Source: Chloroflexota bacterium (GTDB taxonomy: Bacteria; Chloroflexota; Anaerolineae; B4-G1). Taken from it: a DNA stretch of 5,977 nucleotides. Shown here one piece after another: positions 1-5,886 of this stretch (position 1 is the first letter of the stretch; every line of letters starts with the position of its first letter). The stretch lies in the NCBI GenBank assembly GCA_003648125.1, contig QMOE01000168.1:1-5977 (forward strand). Direction: 5' to 3'. The translations under genes and the position numbers were made by a program. The notes beneath the pieces were generated by a model. It did not search any database, had not been told where the DNA came from, and worked only from the letters and a program-made list of their open reading frames with translations.

Positions 1-1
1 C

Positions 2-763
2 TCTGGCGGGCGGAAGACGTTGGCGGTGGGGGCGGCGGGCGAAGCGCTCATCGCGCACACTCACGGCCCGGCCTTTATAGACGATCCCCGCACCCGGCTG
101 GGCCGCATCGAGGGCAACCCCTTCCACGACGCCGTCACCGAGGCAGCCCGCCGCGCCAACCTGCGCTTTATCATCAACGTGGTGCTGGACGACGAAAAGC
201 GCGTCGTTTGCGTAAAAGCAGGAGAGCCGGTAGAGACGCACGCCCAGTTGGTGGATTTTGCCCGCTCCATCTACGAAGTGGACATCCCCCATCAGTACGA
301 CGTCGCCATCGGCGGAGCCGGATTTCCCAAGGACGCCAATCTCTACCAGGCCAGCCGCGCCGCCTCCTATTTATTCTTCGCCCCGACGCCGGCCGTCAGG
401 CCGGGCGGATACCTCATCATCCCGGCCCGCTGCGAGGAGGGCGCGGGCGATGGGGTGGGGGAGCAGCGATTTCTCACCGCGATGCGGGACGCCCCCGATA
501 TTCAATTCATCCTGGATGACGCCCGTCAGAACGGCTACCCGCCCGGTCAGCAGCGGGCATTCGTGATGGCCAAGGTGCTGGAGCAAGCCCGCGTGGTCAT
601 CGTCGGCAGCGAGACGCCGGATGTGGTAATGGATTGCAAGATGACGCCCGTCGAGACGATGGAGGAGGCGCTGGCATTGGCGGCCCGCGAGTTGGGAGAT
701 AAACTGGACGTGCTCATCGTGCCCCACGCGCTGTTGACGTTGCCGGTGGTGGTAGGCCGGTAG
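2..763 (+). CDS. larA: Nickel-dependent lactate racemase family protein (LarA), C-terminal part, 5' truncated by window edge
   Basis: LarA-family enzymes use a nickel pincer nucleotide cofactor to racemise lactate or related 2-hydroxyacids in the cytoplasm. The reading frame is open to the left edge from position 2, so the TTG at 20 is not a credible start and the gene begins outside the window. The visible 253 residues open with S-G-G-R-K-T, which matches the family's GGxK segment. In that segment the lysine (K184 in Lactobacillus plantarum LarA) carries the cofactor. A histidine 16 residues later (nt 62-64) has the same spacing as the K184/H200 pair, H200 being the nickel ligand. Further family-like stretches are RLGRIEGNPFHDAVTEAAR, then FIINVVLDDEKRVV, and the C-terminal domain ending in VPHALLTLPVVVGR. 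About 180 N-terminal residues, including part of the catalytic site, are missing from view. The usual PG after the lysine reads VG here. The next gene is a 2-hydroxyacid oxidase subunit, which supports a hydroxyacid role. The true substrate could be a hydroxyacid other than lactate, since the family is broad. Confidence 0.87.
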   Translation, partial: SGGRKTLAVGAAGEALIAHTHGPAFIDDPRTRLGRIEGNPFHDAVTEAARRANLRFIINVVLDDEKRVVCVKAGEPVETHAQLVDFARSIYEVDIPHQYDVAIGGAGFPKDANLYQASRAASYLFFAPTPAVRPGGYLIIPARCEEGAGDGVGEQRFLTAMRDAPDIQFILDDARQNGYPPGQQRAFVMAKVLEQARVVIVGSETPDVVMDCKMTPVETMEEALALAARELGDKLDVLIVPHALLTLPVVVGR

Positions 764-832
764 ATTGGCAGCAACTTCAGTTCAGCATTTCTTCCCATAA
801 CGGAAATTCTTGTTGCACAAAGCAGATCAATG

Positions 833-897
833 AACAAGATTTACAGGATGAACAGGATAAAAACAAGAAAAATCCTGGAAATCCTGTTAATCCTGTC
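833..897. repeat. Intergenic inverted repeat built from 9-base units (ACAGGAT / ATCCTGT)
   Basis: Three consecutive 9-base units on the left (833-841 AACAAGATT, 842-850 TACAGGATG, 851-859 AACAGGATA) face three units on the right (871-879 AATCCTGGA, 880-888 AATCCTGTT, 889-897 AATCCTGTC) that are their near reverse complements. The best arms are 843-858 and 881-896, which agree at 15 of 16 positions and enclose a 22-base A-rich loop. The element sits between the LarA-family gene and the iron-sulfur subunit gene and ends about 30 bases before the latter's start. Transcribed, it would form a long stem with possible register slippage between units. It looks like a dispersed REP- or MITE-like intergenic element. 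A terminator or attenuator role is possible, but no T-run directly follows the right arm. Confidence 0.8.
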
Positions 898-911
898 CAA
901 AAATGAGATGT

Positions 912-916
912 GGAGG
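912..916 (+). promoter_or_regulatory. Ribosome binding site supporting the GTG start at 928
   Basis: GGAGG lies 11 bases before the GTG at 928. That spacing is rather long, but it is the only good Shine-Dalgarno sequence near the gene. The alternative in-frame GTG at 910 overlaps this motif and has only A-rich, non-SD sequence before it. The ATGs at 903 and 908 run into stops within a few codons. This favours 928. Confidence 0.55.
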
Positions 917-927
917 ATAACATAACC

Positions 928-2100
928 GTGAATGAATCGATCATCGCACCACAACGCTCCGCCGAAGAGGAGGCGCGCTACTGTGTCCGCTGCGGGCTGT
1001 GCCTCTCCGTCTGCCCCACCTACCGCGAGAGCCTGACCGAGACCGATTCCCCCCGCGCACGGGTGGCGCTGGTGCGCGCGCTCAAAGAGGGGCTGCTAGA
1101 AACGCCCACGGACGAATACTCGTCCGCCTTTTTCCGCTGCCTGCTGTGCGGGGCCTGTACTTTTATCTGTCCCAGCGGAGTGGCGGTGGATCGTATCCTG
1201 GAGATGACGCGGGGCGAGTTAGCCGGGCAGGGTCTCTTGCCCCAGGCTCTCTCCGACCTGGACGACCGCATCACTGAGTATCGCAACATCTCGGCCGAGA
1301 AGAACGAGGGACGCCTTATCTGGGCCGACAATCTGCCCACGCCGCCCACTGGCCTGGGCAAGAAGCGGGCCGAGGTAGCCTATTTCGTCGGCTGCGTCAG
1401 CTCTTTCTTCCCGCGCAGTTACAAGGTGCCCCAGGCACTGGTGCAGATACTGGATCGCGCTGGGGTGGACTATACTCTCTTGGGCGGGGCCGAGTGGTGC
1501 TGCGGCTATCCAATGTTCATCAACGGCGAAATAGAGCGCGCCCGTGAACTGATTCGCCACAACGTCGAGACGGTGCGGGCGATGGGAGTGAAAAAGGTCG
1601 TGACGACGTGCCCATCCTGTTTTCACTTTTGGAAGCACTCTTACCCGGTCGCGTTGGGCATAGATGATCTAGGGGTAGAGGTGCAACACGCCACCGAGTT
1701 CCTGGCCGACCTGCTAGAAGCAGGCGATCTGGAATTGCACGAGATACGGGAGAACGTGACCTACCACGATCCGTGCGACCTGGGTCGCAAGGGGGGCGTG
1801 ATCGAGGCGCCGCGCCGCGTCCTGGCCCAGATTCCCGGCTTGCGGCTGGTCGAGATGGACGAGAACCGGGATAGCTCCCATTGTTGCGGCGGCGGCGGCA
1901 ATTTGGAGAGTTTTGCGCCAGAGGTGAGCAAGGCTGTATCTCGCAACCGCATCCGTCAGGCCGCCGAGGTCGGGGCCGGCACGCTCGTCTCGGCCTGCCA
2001 GCAGTGCGAGCGGACACTCGCCAACGCGGCCCGCGCCGAGCGGCTGCGTATTCGGGTCAAAGACATTACCGAGGTGGTGTTGGAGGCGATGGAGGAATAA
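928..2100 (+). CDS. glcF: GlcF-like iron-sulfur subunit of a 2-hydroxyacid (glycolate/D-lactate) oxidase
   Basis: This is the electron-transfer subunit that takes electrons from the flavin subunit encoded next door and passes them towards the respiratory chain, probably at the inner face of the membrane. The 390-residue product (start at 928) has two 4Fe-4S ferredoxin motifs: Cys19/22/25/29 followed by Pro, and Cys71/74/77/81 followed by Pro. Two CCG domains (DUF224, shared with HdrB and LutA) follow. The first has Cys156, Cys191-Cys192-Gly and Cys228-P-S-Cys231. The second has Cys283, Cys319-Cys320-Gly and Cys357-Q-Q-Cys360. Every expected cysteine is present, so the protein looks functional. 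No signal peptide or membrane segment is seen. The length is near the usual ~400 residues. An upstream in-frame GTG at 910 would add six residues but lacks a ribosome site. The stop is followed directly by the glcD-like start, so the two are surely co-translated. Related CCG proteins (HdrD-like, GlpC-like) are alternatives, but the GlcD neighbour argues for GlcF. Confidence 0.9.
   Translation: MNESIIAPQRSAEEEARYCVRCGLCLSVCPTYRESLTETDSPRARVALVRALKEGLLETPTDEYSSAFFRCLLCGACTFICPSGVAVDRILEMTRGELAGQGLLPQALSDLDDRITEYRNISAEKNEGRLIWADNLPTPPTGLGKKRAEVAYFVGCVSSFFPRSYKVPQALVQILDRAGVDYTLLGGAEWCCGYPMFINGEIERARELIRHNVETVRAMGVKKVVTTCPSCFHFWKHSYPVALGIDDLGVEVQHATEFLADLLEAGDLELHEIRENVTYHDPCDLGRKGGVIEAPRRVLAQIPGLRLVEMDENRDSSHCCGGGGNLESFAPEVSKAVSRNRIRQAAEVGAGTLVSACQQCERTLANAARAERLRIRVKDITEVVLEAMEE
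2091..2095 (+). promoter_or_regulatory. Ribosome binding site for the GlcD-like subunit, inside the end of the upstream gene
   Basis: GGAGG encodes part of the last codons of the iron-sulfur subunit and lies 5 bases before the ATG at 2101. The upstream stop TAA (2098-2100) abuts that ATG with no gap. This arrangement suggests translational coupling and balanced production of the two subunits. Confidence 0.75.
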
Positions 2101-3483
2101 ATGAATTCAGCAGTAATTGAGCAACTTGAACAGGCCATCGGCGCCAACAAGGTGCTTTCTTCTCCGATAGACCTGATCGCCTATTCGTTCGACGGCACCT
2201 TTGAGCAGCACTTGCCGGACGTGGTCGTGTTGCCGGAGACAAATGAGCAAGTTGCGGCGGTGGTCAGAATCGCCTCACAGTACGACACACCGGTAGTGCC
2301 TCGTGGCATGTCGAGCGGGCTGGCCGGAGGATCCATTCCCGTGCGGGGTGGCATCGTGCTCTCGTTGACTCACATGAACCGTATCCTGGAGATTGACGAG
2401 GAGAATATGATGGCCACGGTTCAGGCCGGCATCATCACCGCCAACTTGCAGGCGGAGGTGGAAAAGCTGGGCCTCTTTTATCCGCCTGACCCGGCCAGCG
2501 TAAAACAATCCACCATCGGCGGAAATGTGGCCTGCAATGCTGGCGGGCCACGTTGCCTCAAGTACGGCGTCACCGGTAATTACGTGATGGGGCTTACGGT
2601 CGTCCTGGCCGACGGGCGCATCGTCAGAACCGGTGGCAAGGCCATCAAGTACGTCACCGGCTTTAATATGAACCAATTTTTTGTCGGCTCGGAGGGTGCG
2701 CTGGGCATCATCACCGAGGTGATCCTGCGTTTGATCTGCAAGCCGCCCCACGCCCGCACCGCGTTGGTCCACTTTCCCACTTTGGAGGACGCGGGGCACA
2801 CGGTACACAGCGTATTGACGCGCGGGCTGGTTCCTGCCGCGATGGAACTGTTGGACGAGACCGCGATCGAGTGCATCGAGGAGGCCATGCAGATGGGGCT
2901 GCCGCTGGATGTGGAAGCGCTCCTGGTGATCGAGTCCGACGGCGCCGATGAAGAATCGGTCCAGCGGGAGATTGACGCCATCGCCGACATCTGTCTGGAG
3001 ACGGGCGCCAGCCGGGTGGACGTGGCCCGCAACGAGGAGGAGCGGGCCGAACTGTGGCGCGCGCGCCGCAGCGTCAGTCCTTCTCTGGCTCACAAGGCAC
3101 CCAACAAGCTGGGCGAGGATATTACCGTTCCCCGCAACAGTATCCCGGAGGCAGTTCGCCGCATCAAGAGCATCAGCGCCAAGTACGGTTTGCCCATCGT
3201 CGTCTTTGGTCACGCCGGCGACGGCAACCTGCATCCCAACATTCTCTTTGATAAGCGCGACCCCGAACAGTGGGAAAAGGTGGAGCAAATAGTGGGCGAG
3301 ATATTCCAGGTGGCGTTGGCCCTGGGCGGCACCTTGAGCGGCGAACACGGCATCGGCACCTTCAAGCTGCCCTACATGCGGGAGGCATTGGGGCCGGCAT
3401 CCATCAACATTCAGTGGCGCGTCAAGCAGGCGTTGGATCCGCAGAACATTCTGAATCCAGGCAAGGTGTTGCCGGAGCCGTGA
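2101..3483 (+). CDS. glcD: GlcD-like FAD-linked oxidase subunit (glycolate / D-lactate dehydrogenase)
   Basis: This is the flavoprotein that oxidises a D-2-hydroxyacid to its 2-oxoacid, with electrons going to the iron-sulfur partner encoded immediately upstream. The 460 residues show an N-terminal PCMH-type FAD-binding domain (FAD_binding_4). It includes the pyrophosphate-binding stretch PRGMSSGLAGGS (67-78) and the segment PPDPAS...STIGGNVACNAGGPRCLKYG (128-156). The C-terminal FAD-oxidase domain carries GHAGDGNLHPN (370-380), with the metal-binding histidines H371 and H378, and SGEHGIG (413-419), with the acidic metal ligand E415 and presumed catalytic H416. It ends with the family's usual ALDPQNILNPGK signature. 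The length matches the family (about 460-500 residues). The ATG at 2101 is preceded by GGAGG at good spacing. No GlcE-type gene lies nearby, so this is a two-subunit layout unlike the E. coli GlcDEF enzyme and closer to two-component D-lactate dehydrogenases. Glycolate versus D-lactate cannot be decided from motifs; the LarA-family neighbour tilts towards lactate. Confidence 0.92.
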   Translation: MNSAVIEQLEQAIGANKVLSSPIDLIAYSFDGTFEQHLPDVVVLPETNEQVAAVVRIASQYDTPVVPRGMSSGLAGGSIPVRGGIVLSLTHMNRILEIDEENMMATVQAGIITANLQAEVEKLGLFYPPDPASVKQSTIGGNVACNAGGPRCLKYGVTGNYVMGLTVVLADGRIVRTGGKAIKYVTGFNMNQFFVGSEGALGIITEVILRLICKPPHARTALVHFPTLEDAGHTVHSVLTRGLVPAAMELLDETAIECIEEAMQMGLPLDVEALLVIESDGADEESVQREIDAIADICLETGASRVDVARNEEERAELWRARRSVSPSLAHKAPNKLGEDITVPRNSIPEAVRRIKSISAKYGLPIVVFGHAGDGNLHPNILFDKRDPEQWEKVEQIVGEIFQVALALGGTLSGEHGIGTFKLPYMREALGPASINIQWRVKQALDPQNILNPGKVLPEP

Positions 3484-3518
3484 TTTGACGCATTGCGGTA
3501 AAAGTGACACGTTTGTTA

Positions 3519-3549
3519 CACAGAGATGCGCAGAGGAGTCACGGAGAGC
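3519..3549. repeat. Short imperfect tandem of CACAGAG-type units
   Basis: Three adjacent 10-11 base units, CACAGAGATG (3519-3528), CGCAGAGGAGT (3529-3539) and CACGGAGAGC (3540-3549), resemble each other and the CACAGAG-rich intergenic elements seen in many environmental bacterial genomes. The tract sits in the 117-base gap before pckG. It could be a decayed copy of a dispersed repeat. An in-frame ATG inside it (3526) creates a misleading N-terminal extension of pckG. No convincing sigma70 promoter was found in the same gap. Confidence 0.4.
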
Positions 3550-3590
3550 CTGAATGATCTGCCAGCCTGGTTCCTGATAACGTATAGACA

Positions 3591-3596
3591 AAGGAG
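3591..3596 (+). promoter_or_regulatory. Ribosome binding site fixing the pckG start at 3601
   Basis: AAGGAG lies 4 bases before the ATG at 3601. The only longer option, the ATG at 3526, would add 25 residues encoded by the repeat-like leader, with no comparable ribosome site at a proper distance and no family-like sequence. The start at 3601 is therefore preferred. Confidence 0.8.
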
Positions 3597-3600
3597 AAAT

Positions 3601-5565
3601 ATGTTAGAACTATACAAGGGCATTGACATCCTGACCGAGATCGGCGGGATCAACAGCCTGGACAAAGCCCAGGCTCTATTCGAGGCCCGCTGCGATCAAG
3701 AGACCATCGCTAAACTGGGTAAAATCGCCAACGAGAAAGCGCTGCTGAAAATCGCCAACGCCATCTCTATGACCGGCCCTGATGCGGTTTTCGTGAACAC
3801 CGGATCGGCGGCGGACATTCAGCGAGTCCGGGAAATGAGCCTCGAAAAAGGGGAAGAACAATCTCTGGCGATGAAAGACCACACGATTCACTTTGACCTT
3901 TGCCAGGAGCAGGCGCGCATCGTTGACCGCACATTCTACATCGTGAACGAAGGAGAAAAGACCAGTGTGTTGGCCCAGAGCATCCTCCGGGATAAAGCAT
4001 ACGAGTACATCAAAACCTACATGACCGGCATCGCCAAGGGGATGACTTTGCTGATCGGGTTTTTCAGCCGGGGGCCCATCGGCGCTCCGGCCGCGATTCC
4101 GGCACTGGAAATCACCACCTCGACCTACGTCATGCACTCGGCCAACATCCTGTACAGACACGTCTACGACCGCTTTGACGAAGAAGCTGAGCGGGCGGGC
4201 CTGTTCTTGACCAACATCCACAGCGAAGGGCCAAACAGACCAGATGACTTGCCGAACGCGCGAGTGTTTATGGACCGCAGTTGGCAGACGACATTCGCAA
4301 TGTTCTGCACGTATGCCGGCAACACATTGCTCTTGAAGAAGGGCAATCACCGCTTTGCGGTTGACTTGGCGACCTATTATCGTCAAGAGCGGGAACTATC
4401 GGAGCACATGTATATCACAGGTCTGACCGGCCCCGGCGGAAGAAAGACGTTCTGTGCCGGGGCGGCCCCTTCCGGGTGTGGGAAAACCACGACGGCTATG
4501 GTCGGCACAGATTTCATCGGCGACGATCTGGCCCAGTTGTGGATTGCGGCGGACGGGACGCTGCGGGCGATCAACCCAGAGAAGGGCATCTTTGGCATCG
4601 TGCGGGACGTGAACCGTGAAGGCGATCCGTACTTGATGCAGGCTTTGCGAGAAGAGGGAGCAGAGGTAATCTGGACGAACGTGTTGATTGACGAAAACAG
4701 AGTGCCGCACTGGGTCGGTAACGGCGAGGAACATCCCAATAAAGGCATCAACTTTCAGGGCGAGTGGTGGGAAGGCAAGACGGATGAGCACGGCGAGCCG
4801 ATTCCGCTTTCTAACCCGAACGCCCGCTGCACGGTGGATAACACGTTCATCGGTAACTATAACCAGGCCGCAGCCGAGGACCCGCGCGGGGTGGAGATCA
4901 AGGTGATCACCTACAGCGGGCGGGATAGCGATACCATGCCGCCGGTTTGGGTCGCCAAGAACCCCGATCACGGCGTCGTCATCGGGGCCTCGATCATGTC
5001 GGCGGCGACCAAGACGGAGGTAGGGGTCAGTGGCGTCCGCCGACAGCCCTGGGCTAACGAGCCTTTCATCCCTGGCCCGCTGGCCGACTATATGGACGCC
5101 CAGTTTACCTTCTTTAATTCTGACAAGTTAAAGACCAAGCCCATCATGGCCGGATTGAACTATTTCCTGACACACGCTGCTCGCGGCGGAGAAGGGAACG
5201 GTCTACTGGGCGAAAAGCGCGACGTCAAAGTGTGGCTCGGCTGGCTTGAACTGCGGGCGCGCGGAGACGTCGAGGCGATTGAGACGCCCATCGGGTTCAT
5301 TCCCCAGTATAAAGACCTCAAAAAGTTGTTCGACGGAATCGGCAAAGAGTATCCACGGGAGCTATACGATAAACAATTCGCATTTTACGTGGACAATATC
5401 CTGGCGAGACTCGATCTCCAGGAAAAGGCTTATGGGAAAGAGCAGGACATTCCGGCTAAACTGTTCGAGATCTATGCCGAGCAGAGAAAGGGCCTGAAAG
5501 CGTTGAAAGCGAAATACGGCCCAATTGTATCGGTCGAACAACTCGTCGAGGCAGCGAAGAACTAG
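3601..5565 (+). CDS. pckG: Phosphoenolpyruvate carboxykinase, GTP-type
   Basis: This cytoplasmic enzyme interconverts oxaloacetate plus GTP with PEP, CO2 and GDP. It is the entry step of gluconeogenesis or, in reverse, an anaplerotic step. The 654-residue product is slightly longer than animal GTP-PEPCK (about 622). It shows the kinase-1 P-loop APSGCGKTT (289-297) with Lys295 and the conserved reactive cysteine of the GTP family (Cys293). The kinase-2 motif is GDD (307-309), followed by LRAINPEKGIFGI. Upstream, FFSRGPIGAP corresponds to the PFSMGPxGSP region, and GNTLLLKK (240-247) corresponds to GNSLLGKK. NPNAR (405-409), with Asn407 and Arg409, matches the substrate-binding HPNSR segment. 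Arg441 in SGRDSD lies where the family has GGRR. IGASIMSAATKTE corresponds to the stretch leading into the omega-loop lid. Substitutions such as AP for FP before the P-loop and SGRD for GGRR mark it as a divergent branch. The ATP-type family (PckA) is ruled out by these motifs. By eye its codons look somewhat more AT-rich than those of the larA-like gene. It sits 117 bases after glcD and could share its transcript or have its own promoter. Confidence 0.93.
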   Translation: MLELYKGIDILTEIGGINSLDKAQALFEARCDQETIAKLGKIANEKALLKIANAISMTGPDAVFVNTGSAADIQRVREMSLEKGEEQSLAMKDHTIHFDLCQEQARIVDRTFYIVNEGEKTSVLAQSILRDKAYEYIKTYMTGIAKGMTLLIGFFSRGPIGAPAAIPALEITTSTYVMHSANILYRHVYDRFDEEAERAGLFLTNIHSEGPNRPDDLPNARVFMDRSWQTTFAMFCTYAGNTLLLKKGNHRFAVDLATYYRQERELSEHMYITGLTGPGGRKTFCAGAAPSGCGKTTTAMVGTDFIGDDLAQLWIAADGTLRAINPEKGIFGIVRDVNREGDPYLMQALREEGAEVIWTNVLIDENRVPHWVGNGEEHPNKGINFQGEWWEGKTDEHGEPIPLSNPNARCTVDNTFIGNYNQAAAEDPRGVEIKVITYSGRDSDTMPPVWVAKNPDHGVVIGASIMSAATKTEVGVSGVRRQPWANEPFIPGPLADYMDAQFTFFNSDKLKTKPIMAGLNYFLTHAARGGEGNGLLGEKRDVKVWLGWLELRARGDVEAIETPIGFIPQYKDLKKLFDGIGKEYPRELYDKQFAFYVDNILARLDLQEKAYGKEQDIPAKLFEIYAEQRKGLKALKAKYGPIVSVEQLVEAAKN

Positions 5566-5745
5566 GATCGTAACCGTTCAAAGGAAGCTGGCCTTACCAT
5601 GCTGCTGGTGGAACAAAACGTGCAGATGGCCCTGGCAGTGAGCGACTATGCTTATGTCCTTGCCGAGGGGCGAATCGAGCTAGAGGGCACCAGCCGCGAC
5701 CTGGCGCAAAACGAACACGTGCGCCAGGCCTACCTGGGCATCTGA
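5566..5745 (+). pseudogene. livF: Truncated LivF-type branched-chain amino acid ABC transporter ATPase, C-terminal remnant
   Basis: Directly after the pckG stop the same frame reads KEAGLTMLLVEQNVQMALA, then VSDYAYVLAEGRIELEGTSRD, ending VRQAYLGI and TGA (5743-5745). This is the characteristic end of LivF: the LLVEQN switch region (LivG has VEHD there), the DxxYVLxxGRIxLEGT stretch and the terminal AYLG. Full LivF is about 235 residues; only about the last 55-60 are present. Walker A, the ABC signature and Walker B are all absent, so no functional ATPase can be made. An ATG at 5599 could start a 48-residue peptide, and a purine-rich AAAGGAAG lies 12 bases before it. Similarity, however, begins upstream of that ATG (5581-5598), which argues for a remnant over a real small gene. 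No other liv genes are in the window. The junction with pckG is almost exact, implying a past insertion or deletion. Confidence 0.78.
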
Positions 5746-5785
5746 GACCCGCTTCACTTGTTACAAACCAGTACAAATCAGCGAA

Positions 5786-5838
5786 AAACCAGGTTTTTGC
5801 GCAACCTGCGGTTGCCTTGAACCTGGTTTCTTGTTTTT
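5786..5838 (+). terminator. Nested hairpin with T-rich tail, probable transcription terminator
   Basis: An outer perfect 10-base inverted repeat, AAACCAGGTT (5786-5795) against AACCTGGTTT (5820-5829), encloses an inner perfect 6-base stem, GCAACC (5801-5806) against GGTTGC (5810-5815), with a 3-base loop. A T-rich run ending in five Ts (5834-5838) follows on the + strand. An A-run (5784-5788) precedes the left arm, so termination from the opposite strand is also possible. It lies 40 bases after the livF remnant stop and would end the pckG transcript. The AACCTGGTTT arms may also belong to a dispersed intergenic repeat. Confidence 0.6.
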
Positions 5839-5858
5839 GCTAAACTCGAAATGTGACA

Positions 5859-5886
5859 TTGACAAAGCAATCGTCAGACATATATC
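5859..5886 (+). promoter_or_regulatory. Weak sigma70-like promoter candidate
   Basis: A perfect TTGACA (5859-5864) is followed after 16 bases by TATATC (5881-5886), which matches 4 of 6 bases of TATAAT. It lies just after the probable terminator and faces out of the right edge, so it could serve a gene that starts beyond the window. AT-rich spacer DNA often yields such pairs by chance. Confidence 0.3.

Noticed and set aside
20..763. Treating the TTG at 20 as the real start of the LarA-family gene
   Set aside because: The frame is open to the window edge and family similarity (GGRK) lies upstream of that codon.
833..897. CRISPR array from the repeated ACAGGAT units
   Set aside because: The units are 9 bases apart with no spacers and occur in inverted orientation, which fits a palindromic intergenic element and not a CRISPR array.
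1520..2017. A 165-codon minus-strand open frame rich in Arg and Pro
   Set aside because: Its composition is typical of an antisense shadow in GC-rich DNA, and it lies opposite the CCG domains of the iron-sulfur subunit.
3485..3513. Promoter for pckG from TTGACG at 3485-3490
   Set aside because: No acceptable -10 hexamer lies at 16-18 bases; the sequence there is GC-rich and unlike TATAAT.
3504..3520. Possible operator GTGACA/TGTTAC before pckG
   Set aside because: The arms are only six bases with one mismatch, which is within chance for a short gap.
2275..3591. A 438-codon open frame on the minus strand opposite the glcD-like gene
   Set aside because: The + strand frame has clear family motifs from end to end. 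The minus frame gives no recognisable domain and is a codon-bias shadow.
3526..3600. A 25-residue N-terminal extension of PEPCK
   Set aside because: It is encoded by repeat-like leader DNA, has no family similarity, and a good ribosome site sits directly before the ATG at 3601.
3676..4386. A 236-codon minus-strand open frame opposite pckG
   Set aside because: It overlaps conserved PEPCK sequence, has no recognisable motif, and its existence follows from the + strand codon pattern.
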